NCBI GenBank assembly: GCA_963556255.1 | Contig: OY744609.1 | Location: forward strand, 18,678,309 to 18,742,308 | Source of the DNA: Allolobophora icterica | Taxonomy: Eukaryota; Annelida; Clitellata; Crassiclitellata; Lumbricidae | Length of the DNA: 64,000 bases | Reading direction: 5' to 3' | Shown here: in pieces, positions 32,665-44,100 of the stretch | How positions within the stretch are numbered: the stretch's first letter is position 1 | Layout of the letters: each line of letters begins with the position of its first letter | The notes under the pieces: generated by a model | The model's database searches: none | The model's input: the letters and a program-made list of their open reading frames with translations, nothing else | Told to the model about the DNA's origin: nothing | Made by a program: the position numbers and the translations under genes

Positions 32665-32862
32665 CAAGGCCGTAGCTAGGGGGTGTTTTTGGCGTTTAAA
32701 CACCCCCGAAATTAAATAATGTAAAAATGAAATAATGCATTTACTAACTACAAACCCCTTGGTCGGTTGACTCGGTTGCATGTCGGCTTGCTTAAGGACG
32801 AGAAACCCCCCCCCCCCCGAAACAGCAAACACCCCCGAAACAAAATCCTGGCTATGGCCCTG
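32665..32862. mobile_element. hAT-type MITE, 198 bp
   Basis: Ends CAAGGCCGTAGCTAGG and (right, reverse complement) CAGGGCCATAGCCAGG match at 13 of 16. Duplications TTGAACCG (32657-32664) and CTGAACCG (32863-32870) match at 7 of 8. Inverted AACACCCCCGAAA strings lie inside both ends. Confidence 0.88.
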
Positions 32863-32870
32863 CTGAACCG

Positions 32871-34080
32871 TTCTCTAACTAAGCTCACATTTGATTAGTG
32901 CTTATCAGAGTACTTTTAAATTTGGTAATTGTTTACAGATTAAGAAAGCATCTATGCTCAAGTAAATGTTTTAAAATTGCAAATCTAATGTTTCATAAAT
33001 TATAAGGTGTTGTTTCTCCTATTTCACTATACACATTTGACTGAAAGGTGAAAATTGTATGAGTTGTCATGCATTCGGCCAATCACGTGTTTACAGTATA
33101 TAGTCACACCAGATTGCATGAGAATAAAGCACTGCCAAAAATGAGTAAGTAATCAAAAAGCAACAAATACTCGTTGAATAGGGTAACAAATGTTTCAGAA
33201 AAAAATTTTTGCATGAAAGGAATTATAAATATAAAATTATATTGGATCTTGGCGATGTTAACAGACTGTCTGGAAAATGTCCTGTTGTTGAAGTGGATGT
33301 CTGTGAATATGCTAAAGGAATAATGTTACAGCAAATCCTTCCAGAAACTCGTATCCAGTGGATGACGAGCTTATTTCAATCTGGAAAACTGGGGAAACTG
33401 CAATTTTATGCATTTTGTTGTTGTATATGAACAGAACTTTGCATATCTGGACGATGATGATGATGATGTGCAAAATATAGAAACCTTGTTTATGACTTAT
33501 TCAACTACGTGTTGGATCTTGCATCACTCTATTCTCTCACAATTAGGAGTGGCCATGTTGTTTTTCTACTTGATTGGCTGGCTGCAGGTGTTCCAAACCA
33601 CAATTCTGCTGAATGAAAATTTACAATGAGCTCAAAAGTCCTCTTTAGAGACCTGAAAAGTAATCAGTAATGAAGTTGCAATGTTGACAAAAGGACCTTT
33701 GAATTTAAGAAATCACTTTTCTGCATAAAAGTGTAAAGTGTAGATGGTTGACTAATGAACTGTGCATAGGTGCTCAATCTGATTTATTTAAGAAATGAAC
33801 CAGTTTACAAAAAATATAAAACTGCATTTTGTGTTGATAGTTGTAGCTTAACAAGAAATTTCCAAAAATCTCTATAGCTACATGCTTTAATTAATAGCTG
33901 ACTAAGTGTGAACACAATCCGCTCTTATTTTGTTTTTTCATATAATATTAAATGCAGACTAGTATAAATAAAGCAAAGTGCAGATACCACTAATTATTAG
34001 TTGCTGACTTTTTGATTAATGCAAGCAAAAGCTTAGCCATTACCTTAAGTGTCATAATAACTTATACGATGTTTTGTTGT
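32871..34080. other. Probable 5' intron or flank of the 616-residue gene
   Basis: About 1.2 kb without a supported gene. Frames at 33209-33430 and 33408-33629 are short and unrecognised. A pyrimidine-rich acceptor TTCTTTGCAG ends at 34089, so an upstream non-coding exon somewhere to the left is likely. Confidence 0.4.
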
Positions 34081-34134
34081 TCTTTGCAGATAGGAACATT
34101 TAACAAAGTCTGTTCAATTTTGACCTGAATTGCA

Positions 34135-35985
34135 ATGTTCCCGATGTCCAGCAGTTTGCTTGACACTGAACATGAAGTCAAAGATGATGAGCCAGGAGAA
34201 CCGATTCGCTGGCAGCTTCATTCGTCCAGCATAGAGATGTCAGTGGAAGACAGTAACAGCCTTGAAATTGGCAACCAGGAACTTGCTGCTTTAGAACTTT
34301 CTCCTATTAGTCCTGCAACTGGTTCCAACCGTCAGATGAATGTTTGTAGTTTCTCGGATATGACTGTTGCTGACAAAAATGCGGCATCTTCCGAGAAATC
34401 TGACAGCCCCGGAGTTGAGTCTGGCAAAGATTACTCTTCCATTTCCTCGTTTTCAACACTAACCAGTGCCAGCAAGCTCCCAACTGAGGACATTGATTTC
34501 ATTAACTTTTATTTTGAAAATAACAGGCGTCAAACTCAACTTAAAGAAAATTCAGTTAGTGAAGTCCCAGTTCCCACTGCTACAAGAAACAGATTTTTAG
34601 ATTGTTCTCCAATTCCAAAACTCAATTTTGATGAGACCCTTGTCAATCTTCCATCACCAGGCACTGGCTGCAGTCATATCAGGACAAGCCCAGCTTCAGC
34701 AGAATCTGTTCTTGAGGAAGAACTATATGTTGTTCAGAAAAATATCGGAGGGTACATGGATGAATCCGTAGCCTGTGCAGGCTCATTCTCCAGAACTCCA
34801 GCTTTCTTATCGGCCCCAGTCAACTCCCCAAATGCAACAGCAGAAATGGGAAGCATTCCCAGTTCATCAAAGTTGTGGTACTGCCCACCAGCCGAGGTGG
34901 ATGGTTTGCCCACAGAGAGGTCTCTAGGTCAAGGTGTTACGAGCATCTCACCCGAGTCTTCTGCACAGAAATGGAAGCTGGATTTAAGACCCCCTTGTGT
35001 TGGTCAGGAGTATTCTCCAGAATCGGAATTGAATTTTCCAGACACATGGAGAGCAATCAGATATGCTGCAGATCAGTGTTTTAGCCCAAGCACAACAGAC
35101 ACAGTGGACAGTGATATAGATCTTACCGAGATCAATCCTCCCTCACCTGTTTTGAAGAATTCAGCAAGAAAGGTGGGCTCATGGCTGCAACACTTACAGG
35201 AAGGCGAATACTCTGAGGACCCAGCAGTTGAGTCGAGCCTTACAGTTAAAGCAAGCACACTGAACGTGATCGAATGCGTGCGCAGCTCTGAAAAGTGTAA
35301 GTGTGGTGCATATAATGACTACATGAACACCAGAAAAAAGCTGGTTGGCGGGTTTCAGGATGCAAGCATTACCACAGCGCCCAGCACATCCACTGTTCCT
35401 ATTGGCTCAGCTGCATCACACTGCAAAACTCTTTCTGCGATATCCAGAAAACAGTGGACCAGCGATAGTTCACAAATTGCTGTAGCTCCGCCCATAGATG
35501 GCTATCAGCATCAGCACTGTGATGAGAAAGTGAAACGGCACTACAGAAAGAGTCGCAGATCCGATGGCGTTAAAAGACACGGACTATACAATCTAGTCAA
35601 TGAAAAGGAGTTACTAAACATAGAAAGTGATGGCAGTTGTACAAGAAGAACTAGTCATACACGTGAACCTGTGGCCTCAAGTTCTGGTGCAAAGCACGGT
35701 CACCATGTGCAGAACAGTGATTGCAGAGAAGGCAATCTCTCATCGGATGACAACACAATGTGCAACAGAGTAGAAGATGCCCGTACGCACAAAACCTTGA
35801 CGAAAAATCCTTCAAGCACCGTATTTTTTGTCGGTCACACGTTAAACCCACCACGCCCAGTGTTGAAAAAGTCACAGATATCCAGTAAGCGTGTTTTAGC
35901 AAAAAAGCTAAAGGCAATCAGTTTGTATATGCGGCACAAGAAGACTCATTCGCATCTCAACTTCAAGACACTGGCAATTGTTTAG
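34135..35985 (+). CDS. Ser-rich protein of unknown function, 616 aa
   Basis: One open frame on a single exon that probably begins after the splice acceptor TTCTTTGCAG at 34080-34089. The in-frame TGA three codons before the ATG fixes the start here or at the second ATG (codon 4). The product is rich in Ser, acidic in the N-terminal part and looks largely disordered; it has no transmembrane segment. A PPSPVLKNSARK motif (about residue 340) is echoed by PPRPVLKKSQISSK near the C-terminus (about residue 580). The end is strongly basic (SSKRVLAKKLKAISLYMRHK). A small Cys-containing stretch, EKCKCGAY, lies near residue 387. AATAAA at 36149-36154 is a fitting polyadenylation signal. Codon use is even and there are no stops across 1.85 kb, so I regard it as a real gene. 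I do not recognise the family. It converges on the ZFYVE28 gene. Confidence 0.8.
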   Translation: MFPMSSSLLDTEHEVKDDEPGEPIRWQLHSSSIEMSVEDSNSLEIGNQELAALELSPISPATGSNRQMNVCSFSDMTVADKNAASSEKSDSPGVESGKDYSSISSFSTLTSASKLPTEDIDFINFYFENNRRQTQLKENSVSEVPVPTATRNRFLDCSPIPKLNFDETLVNLPSPGTGCSHIRTSPASAESVLEEELYVVQKNIGGYMDESVACAGSFSRTPAFLSAPVNSPNATAEMGSIPSSSKLWYCPPAEVDGLPTERSLGQGVTSISPESSAQKWKLDLRPPCVGQEYSPESELNFPDTWRAIRYAADQCFSPSTTDTVDSDIDLTEINPPSPVLKNSARKVGSWLQHLQEGEYSEDPAVESSLTVKASTLNVIECVRSSEKCKCGAYNDYMNTRKKLVGGFQDASITTAPSTSTVPIGSAASHCKTLSAISRKQWTSDSSQIAVAPPIDGYQHQHCDEKVKRHYRKSRRSDGVKRHGLYNLVNEKELLNIESDGSCTRRTSHTREPVASSSGAKHGHHVQNSDCREGNLSSDDNTMCNRVEDARTHKTLTKNPSSTVFFVGHTLNPPRPVLKKSQISSKRVLAKKLKAISLYMRHKKTHSHLNFKTLAIV

Positions 35986-36148
35986 GTTGTTTTGTTAGAG
36001 CAAATGACATGACAGAACTTTATGAGCACATTCATGAGACCGTTTTAAGTTAGTCAGTTTTTTTAACAAAAAGTGGTTGTGATATTTTATTTCAATCAGA
36101 AGTTGCAGTTTTGGACTACATACGTAGATAGATGTAGAGAGCTGTTTC

Positions 36149-36158
36149 AATAAATAAA
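36149..36158 (+). terminator. Polyadenylation signals of the 616-residue gene
   Basis: Two overlapping AATAAA hexamers, about 165 bp after the stop codon. Confidence 0.7.
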
Positions 36159-36159
36159 T

Positions 36160-38770
36160 GTGACATAACAATTATAAAAAATTGACTTCAATGACATAAC
36201 ATAATATTTAGATAAGAACTTAAGCTGATTTCTAATGCAAGTGGTAAACTGCACATACATGTATTTTATTCATTCAGCAGTTATAAATACTTTGAATGAC
36301 AATTTTTCTTTGTCAGTGAAAATTATAACTTTCCTGCCAAAATTCTGTTTTTCAAAGGATAAACAATTTGTATGTTTCCTGAGGAACAGTAACGTTTTCC
36401 ATGTGAACACATTTTACTTAAATTAATAAATGCCCATTTTTTATTGATACAAATGCAACTTTTTTGTACCACATGACATCGGCCATATAAAAATTGTCTT
36501 TCAATTACAAGGACTCCAGAGTTTTTCAGCTTGACCCAATCCTTTTATTGCAATGACTCCAGATTTTTTCAATCTGATCCATCTGTATTGCACAGGGTTG
36601 TTTTAACCTGTTGCTAAGAGATTATAGAACATAGAATTAATAGATTCTTCCATGATTAAAGATCTGAACTATGACTCAATGTTTCAAAGTGCATAGATGT
36701 TAAAGCAGTGGGAAATACTGCAACACTATGAGATAACACTGATTTCATTACCAAGTTGTAAAGTGAAAGAAAGCATGACTTTGGAGACAATAAGTGCTTC
36801 GTTTTTCTTGCATTATTTAAGATATTGAATTCTAAAGTAGTTGGTTTATTTTGCTGAGCTTCTGTGGCCTGTTTAGTTCACATTTGTCACTTGGATCTAA
36901 CTTTTATCATACATGTTTTCAATGTGGGTTAGACTGGTCCCTACATATAGTACTGCAGGAAATGAGTGACAGTGAATTGTTCAATTGTGGGCGTACTGTG
37001 CAGTTCGGATTAGCTTGAAATGCTGACCATGAAATGCCTTTTTGGTCACTACAGGTGTAACTGGCATGTTAGGGATTTGATGTTTCATTGAATTGTGGCA
37101 GACTGACAATGCCTTTCACTTCTGCATCATTTGTCCAACTGGCAAGTCATGCAAAATTGAAAACATGAAACAATTGTTAGATTCCTGTCTGGCAACCTTT
37201 CCTTAAGGCGCTACACGAAGCAGTTGTTGTGCTTCAGCTGAAAGAACCTTCTACCCCAAGAGGACAGTGGACATTACTGAAATAGTCTTGTAATAACTGA
37301 GCAATACCTTTACCATACAATGGAAGCACAAAGATGTTGCCGTAAGATATATAAGAAACTAATATGATGTGTATTTATCATTAATTAGTAACTTCTATTA
37401 CGCCACCAGTATCTAGTGTCCAAGGCATCAACCATTGACTCACCAAACCCAAGCCGTAATCCGTTCAATATCCAGAAGATCAGTCTAAGACAGAGAGGCA
37501 TAAAGAATTAGGAAAATTAAGTCTTCTGCCAGGAACTAAATAGCAAGTGACTGAGCAGAATGAACAGATATAGAAGAGAGCTCCCAAATCTAGGTCCAGC
37601 AACAGTAGAAACTTCTTCACCAGGAACAGTTCGAAGTACATGCATAACCAGAGAAAGGTCATCAGATGACCCATGTTGAATAATGATGTGCGTGATGATT
37701 CAAGATCGACTAAACACTGTGGTTGGCCAGCATTCACTGTTGTAAACTACGAGTCCCAATTTACAACAAACGCTGTGCTATTTAAAACACATCCTTTGCA
37801 ACTAGATCACAAATATTATGTACAAGTAAAATGAAAGTCGGACATCGATTGAAAAACAAAGCATGCCAATTGGCAGTTGTGCCAAATGGTAATTTAAAGT
37901 GTCCTGATTAACAGCACATTCTTTGCAAAGTCAAATACACTTTGATTGTCAGAATTTTAAACAACTATATAAAGCTATGTAGCACATAACTAATCGCAAA
38001 GGAAATTATAGCATGCATCAAATTTCTGACAGGTTAATTGTGCATAATCACTGATGTGGTGTAGGCCTACTTAACACAGAATACATGGACTACAATGTTA
38101 ACACTCACTAAACCTTAGAGAGTTTCTGCATTTTTAGTCTAAAATAAACCTTAAGTTAGTGCACAATGAGCCTGGTATAAACTAGTTAAGCCATCCGATT
38201 TCTCCTTGAACTCGCAGTCAAAAATTCTTCCTGTCTAAATTGTTTCGTCTCCAGTTACAGTAAAGTGAAATCCAAATTGTAACTTGTGTTGTTAGTCAAC
38301 ACCCTACAATATTATCTAACACTGAACAAATAATGTTTACCAACCAATCACTTTTTAACAACTCAAGAATTATTAAAAAAATATACAGTAGTATAATAAA
38401 AGAATGTGTTAAAATCTTAGACCTGAGCCTAAGGCACATAACATCCAACCAAAGACACCATTTAAACAAATGAAAGCAAATATAGCATAAGCAGTAATTT
38501 AAGAGTCCTGCATATGCAGTTGCAACCAGGGAATTAGAGTAAATTCAAAAGTTGCACATTTCCACCCAAAATGTGACATAGCAACGTCTAGCAGTGATAA
38601 AACACTACTAAAATTGCAAACTGCATCACAACATATTGAATTACTGCTGCATTGCTAAGATCCAAGCACTGCATATTATTTAGCAACTGTTACAGCAATG
38701 TATCATGCAAATTATCTTGTGGTGCTTGTCATAGCTGCATCCGCAGTTGATCATAGCAATGGCACAGTGC
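36160..38770. other. Intergenic, no supported gene
   Basis: About 2.6 kb of AT-rich sequence between convergent genes. It may include a long 3' untranslated region of ZFYVE28, but I see no decisive end signal. Confidence 0.4.
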
Positions 38771-38773
38771 TGT

Positions 38774-38890
38774 AAAGTAAGCAAAAGGTCATTACAGATA
38801 ACTAAAGTAAGCAAAAGGTCATTACAGATAACTAAAGTAAGCAAAAGGTCATTACAGATAAGTAAAGTAAGCAAAAGGTCATTACAGATA
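38774..38890. repeat. 30-bp minisatellite, four copies
   Basis: Units of AAAGTAAGCAAAAGGTCATT followed by ACAGATAACT, nearly identical, period exactly 30. It lies 3' of ZFYVE28. Confidence 0.95.
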
Positions 38891-39384
38891 TGATCGACCC
38901 TCAATTTAATGTGTATCATTATAATGTGAATTCTGAAATAGCAGACGCATGAATATAAATCCCACGTTTTATTCTGCTTTAGAATGTGACCTTAAACTAA
39001 CTTCATTACAATATGATGTATGGTTGCTAAGGCTTTCAAAAGCAGTATTTACAAAGATGTAAGTTTCTCGTAACGCAAAGGCTAGTTAATTCTTGTAAGT
39101 TAAGGGCCAGTTTACAAGCTTCACAGGGAAAAAGCCAAACTACGGCCACCCACCGTACCATTGGATTGAAAATTTCATAGAAGATCTATGTAACTATGAT
39201 ATAACAGTGTACTGTTTTATACAAAATGTTCAATTTCTTTGTCAATTGTATTCTCTGCTCCTAAGAATGTCTGCTAATCACTAACAAACTCCCTGTTATA
39301 CAATGCTACAGTACATCTCTACAAAACCTTTACACAGGAACAAAACGAAATAAGATCTAATTGTAAATACAAAATGACAATTAA

Positions 39385-39446
39385 CCTTTTCACGATGAGC
39401 GTGCACTAAAATGCATGGAAAACTAATCCCTCTTGTCGTTAAAGGA
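39385..39446 (-). mobile_element. 62-bp TTAA-flanked MITE, copy 1
   Basis: Bounded by TTAA at 39381-39384 and 39447-39450. In minus orientation the ends are TCCTTTAACGACAAG and (reverse complement of the other end) CCTTTTCACGATGAG. Same length and about 79% identity to 42968-43029. The TTAA target is that of piggyBac-type transposases. Confidence 0.75.
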
Positions 39447-39450
39447 TTAA

Positions 39451-41178
39451 ACAAGACACAATCGCATAAAAACTTACAAGCAAGGCAGTCAAACAACAGA
39501 AACACAACAAAGAACATAAAAGTACAACAAAGAAGAAGACATTGAAAGTTTACCAAAATAAAAGTTAAAATACGAATATAACTGAATAAAATTTAAGTAC
39601 AGAACATATGCCAAAAATTATTTTTTTAAATTTGGACAAAATCATACATAGTTCAACCAAATTAAAATATCAAAATAATGAATTTACCACAAGGTATAAA
39701 CAGCACACCCTCAAAACTTTTGACGTCTTGTAACAGGGTAAACAGCTAATTACATTGTAACAAATACACTGCCACCACTTTTATATCACACATCATTATA
39801 ATGCAAATTCTGATACAGCGGTGTCCGCAACAGGGACATGGATGCCAGGTTTAATTCAGATTTTACAAAGTAACCTTGTTATAACCTAGTAAAGCTCACA
39901 AGGCAAGCATTAGAAAAGGTTTTGGTGAACACAAAAACATGTACATTTAAGTCCTTACCAATGTATTTGCCTACAATTGAAACAAATCACCTGAGTCTGG
40001 GAACACAGCCAAGCAATGCAGATGCCAATAATGTTTTCACTGTCCCACTCCAGGAAAGTCTTGCCAGAATTTACTAACGATGATCGGTTGCACAAATAAA
40101 AAAAATACCAAAGCAACTACAGTGATATCTGCAAAGTGACATTTTGCAAACACAGAGAAGTACAAACAACATAGATTTAGAATGGCAGAAAAGTCACCAA
40201 AGGGGCATAGAACCTGCAAATTTAACATCTGATCAGAAATGCAGTAGAGTAGTTGAGCATCATCTCTCACTATCTCTCTGAAGCGCTCAAACTTAACAGT
40301 TAAAAGGAAACTGTGTATCTTTATAGCGCATGAGAATGCGTCATCAGTGGCACTAGCTGGAACAATACAAATATCAATGGATAGATTGTTGCACTTGCAC
40401 AGAAAGCTAAGCAGATTTACATGGAATTAGAGGCAGAAAGGCAACAAGATACTATTCCAATATACAAATGCTGTGCTAAATATGCTTGGACCTCCTTAAA
40501 ATGCTTTTAGTGTGTGAATTCAAACTTTAAAGTGCTAGAATATGAACTACAAGTTTAATTCAGTGGTTTTAAAGACCTTATTGTATTTACACATTTTTTG
40601 GTGTTAAACTCGGATTTAAGTATATACTGACTAACGTCTAGAGTTCCCAAGAGACGGCGACATATTTATCCCTCTCTTTAAACATTTCATTTCCAGGACT
40701 TTGCAAACACATTTACAAAATTAAAGCCCTATTTTCTCATCACCGAGATGGTACAAAAAACAGTCTGCGTAGGTGAACGTGAACTATGAAAATGCCCAGG
40801 TTCATGTTAGAAGGATACAGTGGCTGATAATCACACAGAAACATGATCTACATACTAGGTGAATAAAACTTGGATGTGCCCCTTTAGGGCTCACAATGTC
40901 ATTTCCTCTTAACGACTGGCTCAACATTCGGGCATCAACAAAACTCTTTTCAACAAAAATTGAGAGAGATATGAGCTGCATTCAATGTCATGTCTTTCTG
41001 TCAGGCCTGCATGTAGAACGATCTTTGCAGAGAATGTCTATCATGACAGACGTTAAGCAGATGACTCCAGCAGTACGACTCTTCTACAAGCTGCACCAAT
41101 ATGCAGCAGTTGCAATGCAGTTCTGTATACAACACAAGCGTAGGACAAGACTAGAAGCGGACAGGAAAACGGCTCATG
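39451..41178. other. Intergenic or ZFYVE28 3' untranslated region
   Basis: No gene recognised. Being directly downstream of the ZFYVE28 stop codon, the right part is probably transcribed 3' untranslated sequence. Confidence 0.45.
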
Positions 41179-44100
41179 CTAATTGCTAATCGTAAACGGT
41201 GTAACACAGAAGAGAAAGCAGTGATTGCAGACACGCACTGGTTTCTCGTGTCCATAGTGAGGCAGAGGAACAGTGTTTGGTGAGCATTGTCCACAGAACA
41301 CCTACGAAGAAAATACACCAACAGATATTTTGACAAGTAGCTTTTATTGACATCTGACATGTGCACATGCATGATAAGTCAAGAATGAGAATGATTATCC
41401 TCAGTGAAATAGAACATACTTCAATCTACAAAGTACTTGTCAGTGGAAGTTTTCTCAGTAACCATTAGTAAACTATTGAACATAATAGCTAATGCTACAG
41501 CTTTATAACCACCTCTGAGTAGTGTAATGTAATACGAGCTTCTTGAAGTTCTTGTCCATTTACTGCCTCTATTTGCCAGAAGACCACTGTTTTGTCAGGT
41601 CGGGAACACCACATCAAATGTATAACGAACACCAAATGTCAACAGTGCTTGCATTGTACGAATCAACCATGGTACTCAATCTTGTTTAACTCACATTCTT
41701 AAGCGCCTACCTCCAGCCCTATTGAGAAGCTCTTAACAGACTCCATATATATTTAAACTCTACTGTATTGTATAAATAATCCTCCTTCAACTCAAACATT
41801 CAAAAGTCCATGCGGTAGATGCTTTTGAGAAGCCTTAAACAGTGCTATATAAATTTCCTCTTTACACCATCATCACAACTGTTTAGCAGCTACGTTGATT
41901 TGGTGAACTTAACCATTATCACAGTTCGAATGACAGAAATGCATAAAATCTGTCGAAATATACTGGCAGACAAGTTATATTACTTTAAATTGTCTTTCAT
42001 TCCTTAACAATATTCTGCCTAGAAAATTCTGATCAGCTCAAGTGTTTATGCAAAGTTGATAAAAAATATGAAAAATTTTGAAAAATACAATTCAGATTTA
42101 TAAATTTGAAAATCCATTTAAACTTAAAAATGAATAGACCAAAATTTAATAAACACTGCTAAATGTAGCCACTAGTAAGGCAAACTTGTAGCAATGGGTC
42201 CAAAATATGCTTTTGTTTATTCTAAAGCCGACAACAATAATGACATTGGCTGTCATAACATTTATTACAGCTGCCATTTTTTTAATTCTGAAACTTCCGC
42301 ATTGTCAAAAGCATTTGTTTTGATATTCTCCTTCAAAATACTGGCTAATGATATCTATTAGCTTTGGACATGGTTGACCAGATGTGACCACATAAAAACA
42401 GCTGATGGTCAAGAAGAGGACGCAACTATTTAAATTTTAAATGGCTTAACATACTGGGTAACTTCTTGCCCCAAATATTGGCCAACGTTGCATTCCTAAC
42501 TTTCAAAATCACTGAAAAATCCGCTTATGGATTTTCTGCATATACAATGTTTTAGCTAACTGATAAATAAAACTCAAAATAAAACTCAAAATATACCTAA
42601 TTACACATGAGGGAAGGTTGCTTTTGTCATGTGGCCGCTATTACCCACATTCAATGTGACAGAGTTAAGAAAGAATTAAGTAGTGAAGAAAATCTGATAG
42701 TTAGTTACCTTGCCACAGTTACGACAATGGTGTCGCCTGCGAACAAATGTAAACGTTGCTTGGCAAGACATGCAAAACGGTGACTCATCATCTGGGATCC
42801 ACCTCGGTCGATCTACAAATTTCAAATGAAATGACTCAGTCAAACTCTAAACAGCCAAGGCCAGCTACCTGTAGAGGCAGGACCAGATCCATCAATGGCA
42901 AAGGCATATCCCTTTACAGATATGGCCTTTGCCATAGATTTCTTTACAGATATGGCCTTCTCTTTAACCCTTTAATGATGAGAGGGATTAGTTTTCCGTA
43001 CATTTTAGTACATGCTTGTCGTTAAAGTGTTAAGGCCAAAACATTTTGGAGCCAAGTCCAGTTCCTGCAGAACCAAAGAGAGACTCCATTAAAGCCAAAG
43101 CCAGATCCCTCAGGCCTATACTATTCAAGCCCATCAACAGACCACCTCTCCCAGAGAAGGCCCAAGACCAAAAACTCTAAAAAATCAGTCAATCTCTTTT
43201 AGCAATGACATCACATCCAATACCTAAACTACAGTGTAACCATTTCTCTATTTATATACACAATCATGACCTGTCCCAGAAAAACCTGTCAACAAATTCA
43301 TTCTGACCCCAGTGTTGTAGAGTTCATTTGACACAGTCTAGCTTACTATAGTTTAGACTGTTCATCTGCGCATGAAGTTATGCATAGGCAAAACAATTCT
43401 AGATTTGTAGAATAATTTCTGATGATGGGTTAAGCAGCACAGACTAGTTACAGATATATGACATTTGAGTAATTTATTCACTCTAACTCAATTAGTTTAA
43501 AAAAGTCTGTTCAATTCTTTCAGTCATTGTAAATGTAACCTGAGATTTATAAAATGCCACTTCAAGAAAAACTCATCAGTGGCATGCATCATGTAGGCAT
43601 TGATGTATATTTGTATAGGCTAAATATTCTATAGACATTAGAAATTTGAATTGACGTATAGATTACACTTGAGTACATTATTTATAATTATTTAGCACAT
43701 CATCAAGGACCTCAGGGCTCAGACACTGATCCGACATTCACCTACAACTTATCGGTGTATTCTTCTACGCACTGAGCCTTGGACTTGGCAAGGGATATCC
43801 CACAGATTCCTTATCCACTGGGTCTTCACTGCATTTTCATCGCTGTGGAATAAGGGTTGTCCCGTAAAGTTCTCTGAGCCGTCATTGTGATTTGTTGGTC
43901 AGTGTGAGAACAATATGTCATCAGTGCACTATATACATACCAGTACTGTGTCGACTTTGTCACCAAATCCACTATGTCTGCTTAGCTGAACTTTTATGTG
44001 ACATGTTTACTTGAACTTTAAACTTATTGATGTTTCTAAGTTTGGATTTGTAATACTAGTAGCTATTTGCAAGCGTCACCAAATCCACTATGTCTAACAC

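Noticed and set aside
33209..33629. Two ~73-codon frames upstream of the 616-residue gene
   Set aside because: No domain and no phase-compatible splice link to the 34090 exon, whose coding start is closed by an in-frame TGA.
37480..37737. 85-codon minus-strand frame in the intergenic region
   Set aside because: Hydrophobic, compositionally biased, without domain, splice sites or conserved context.
38774..38890. Regular 30-bp repeats as a CRISPR array
   Set aside because: Units are directly tandem without spacers and the DNA is eukaryotic.
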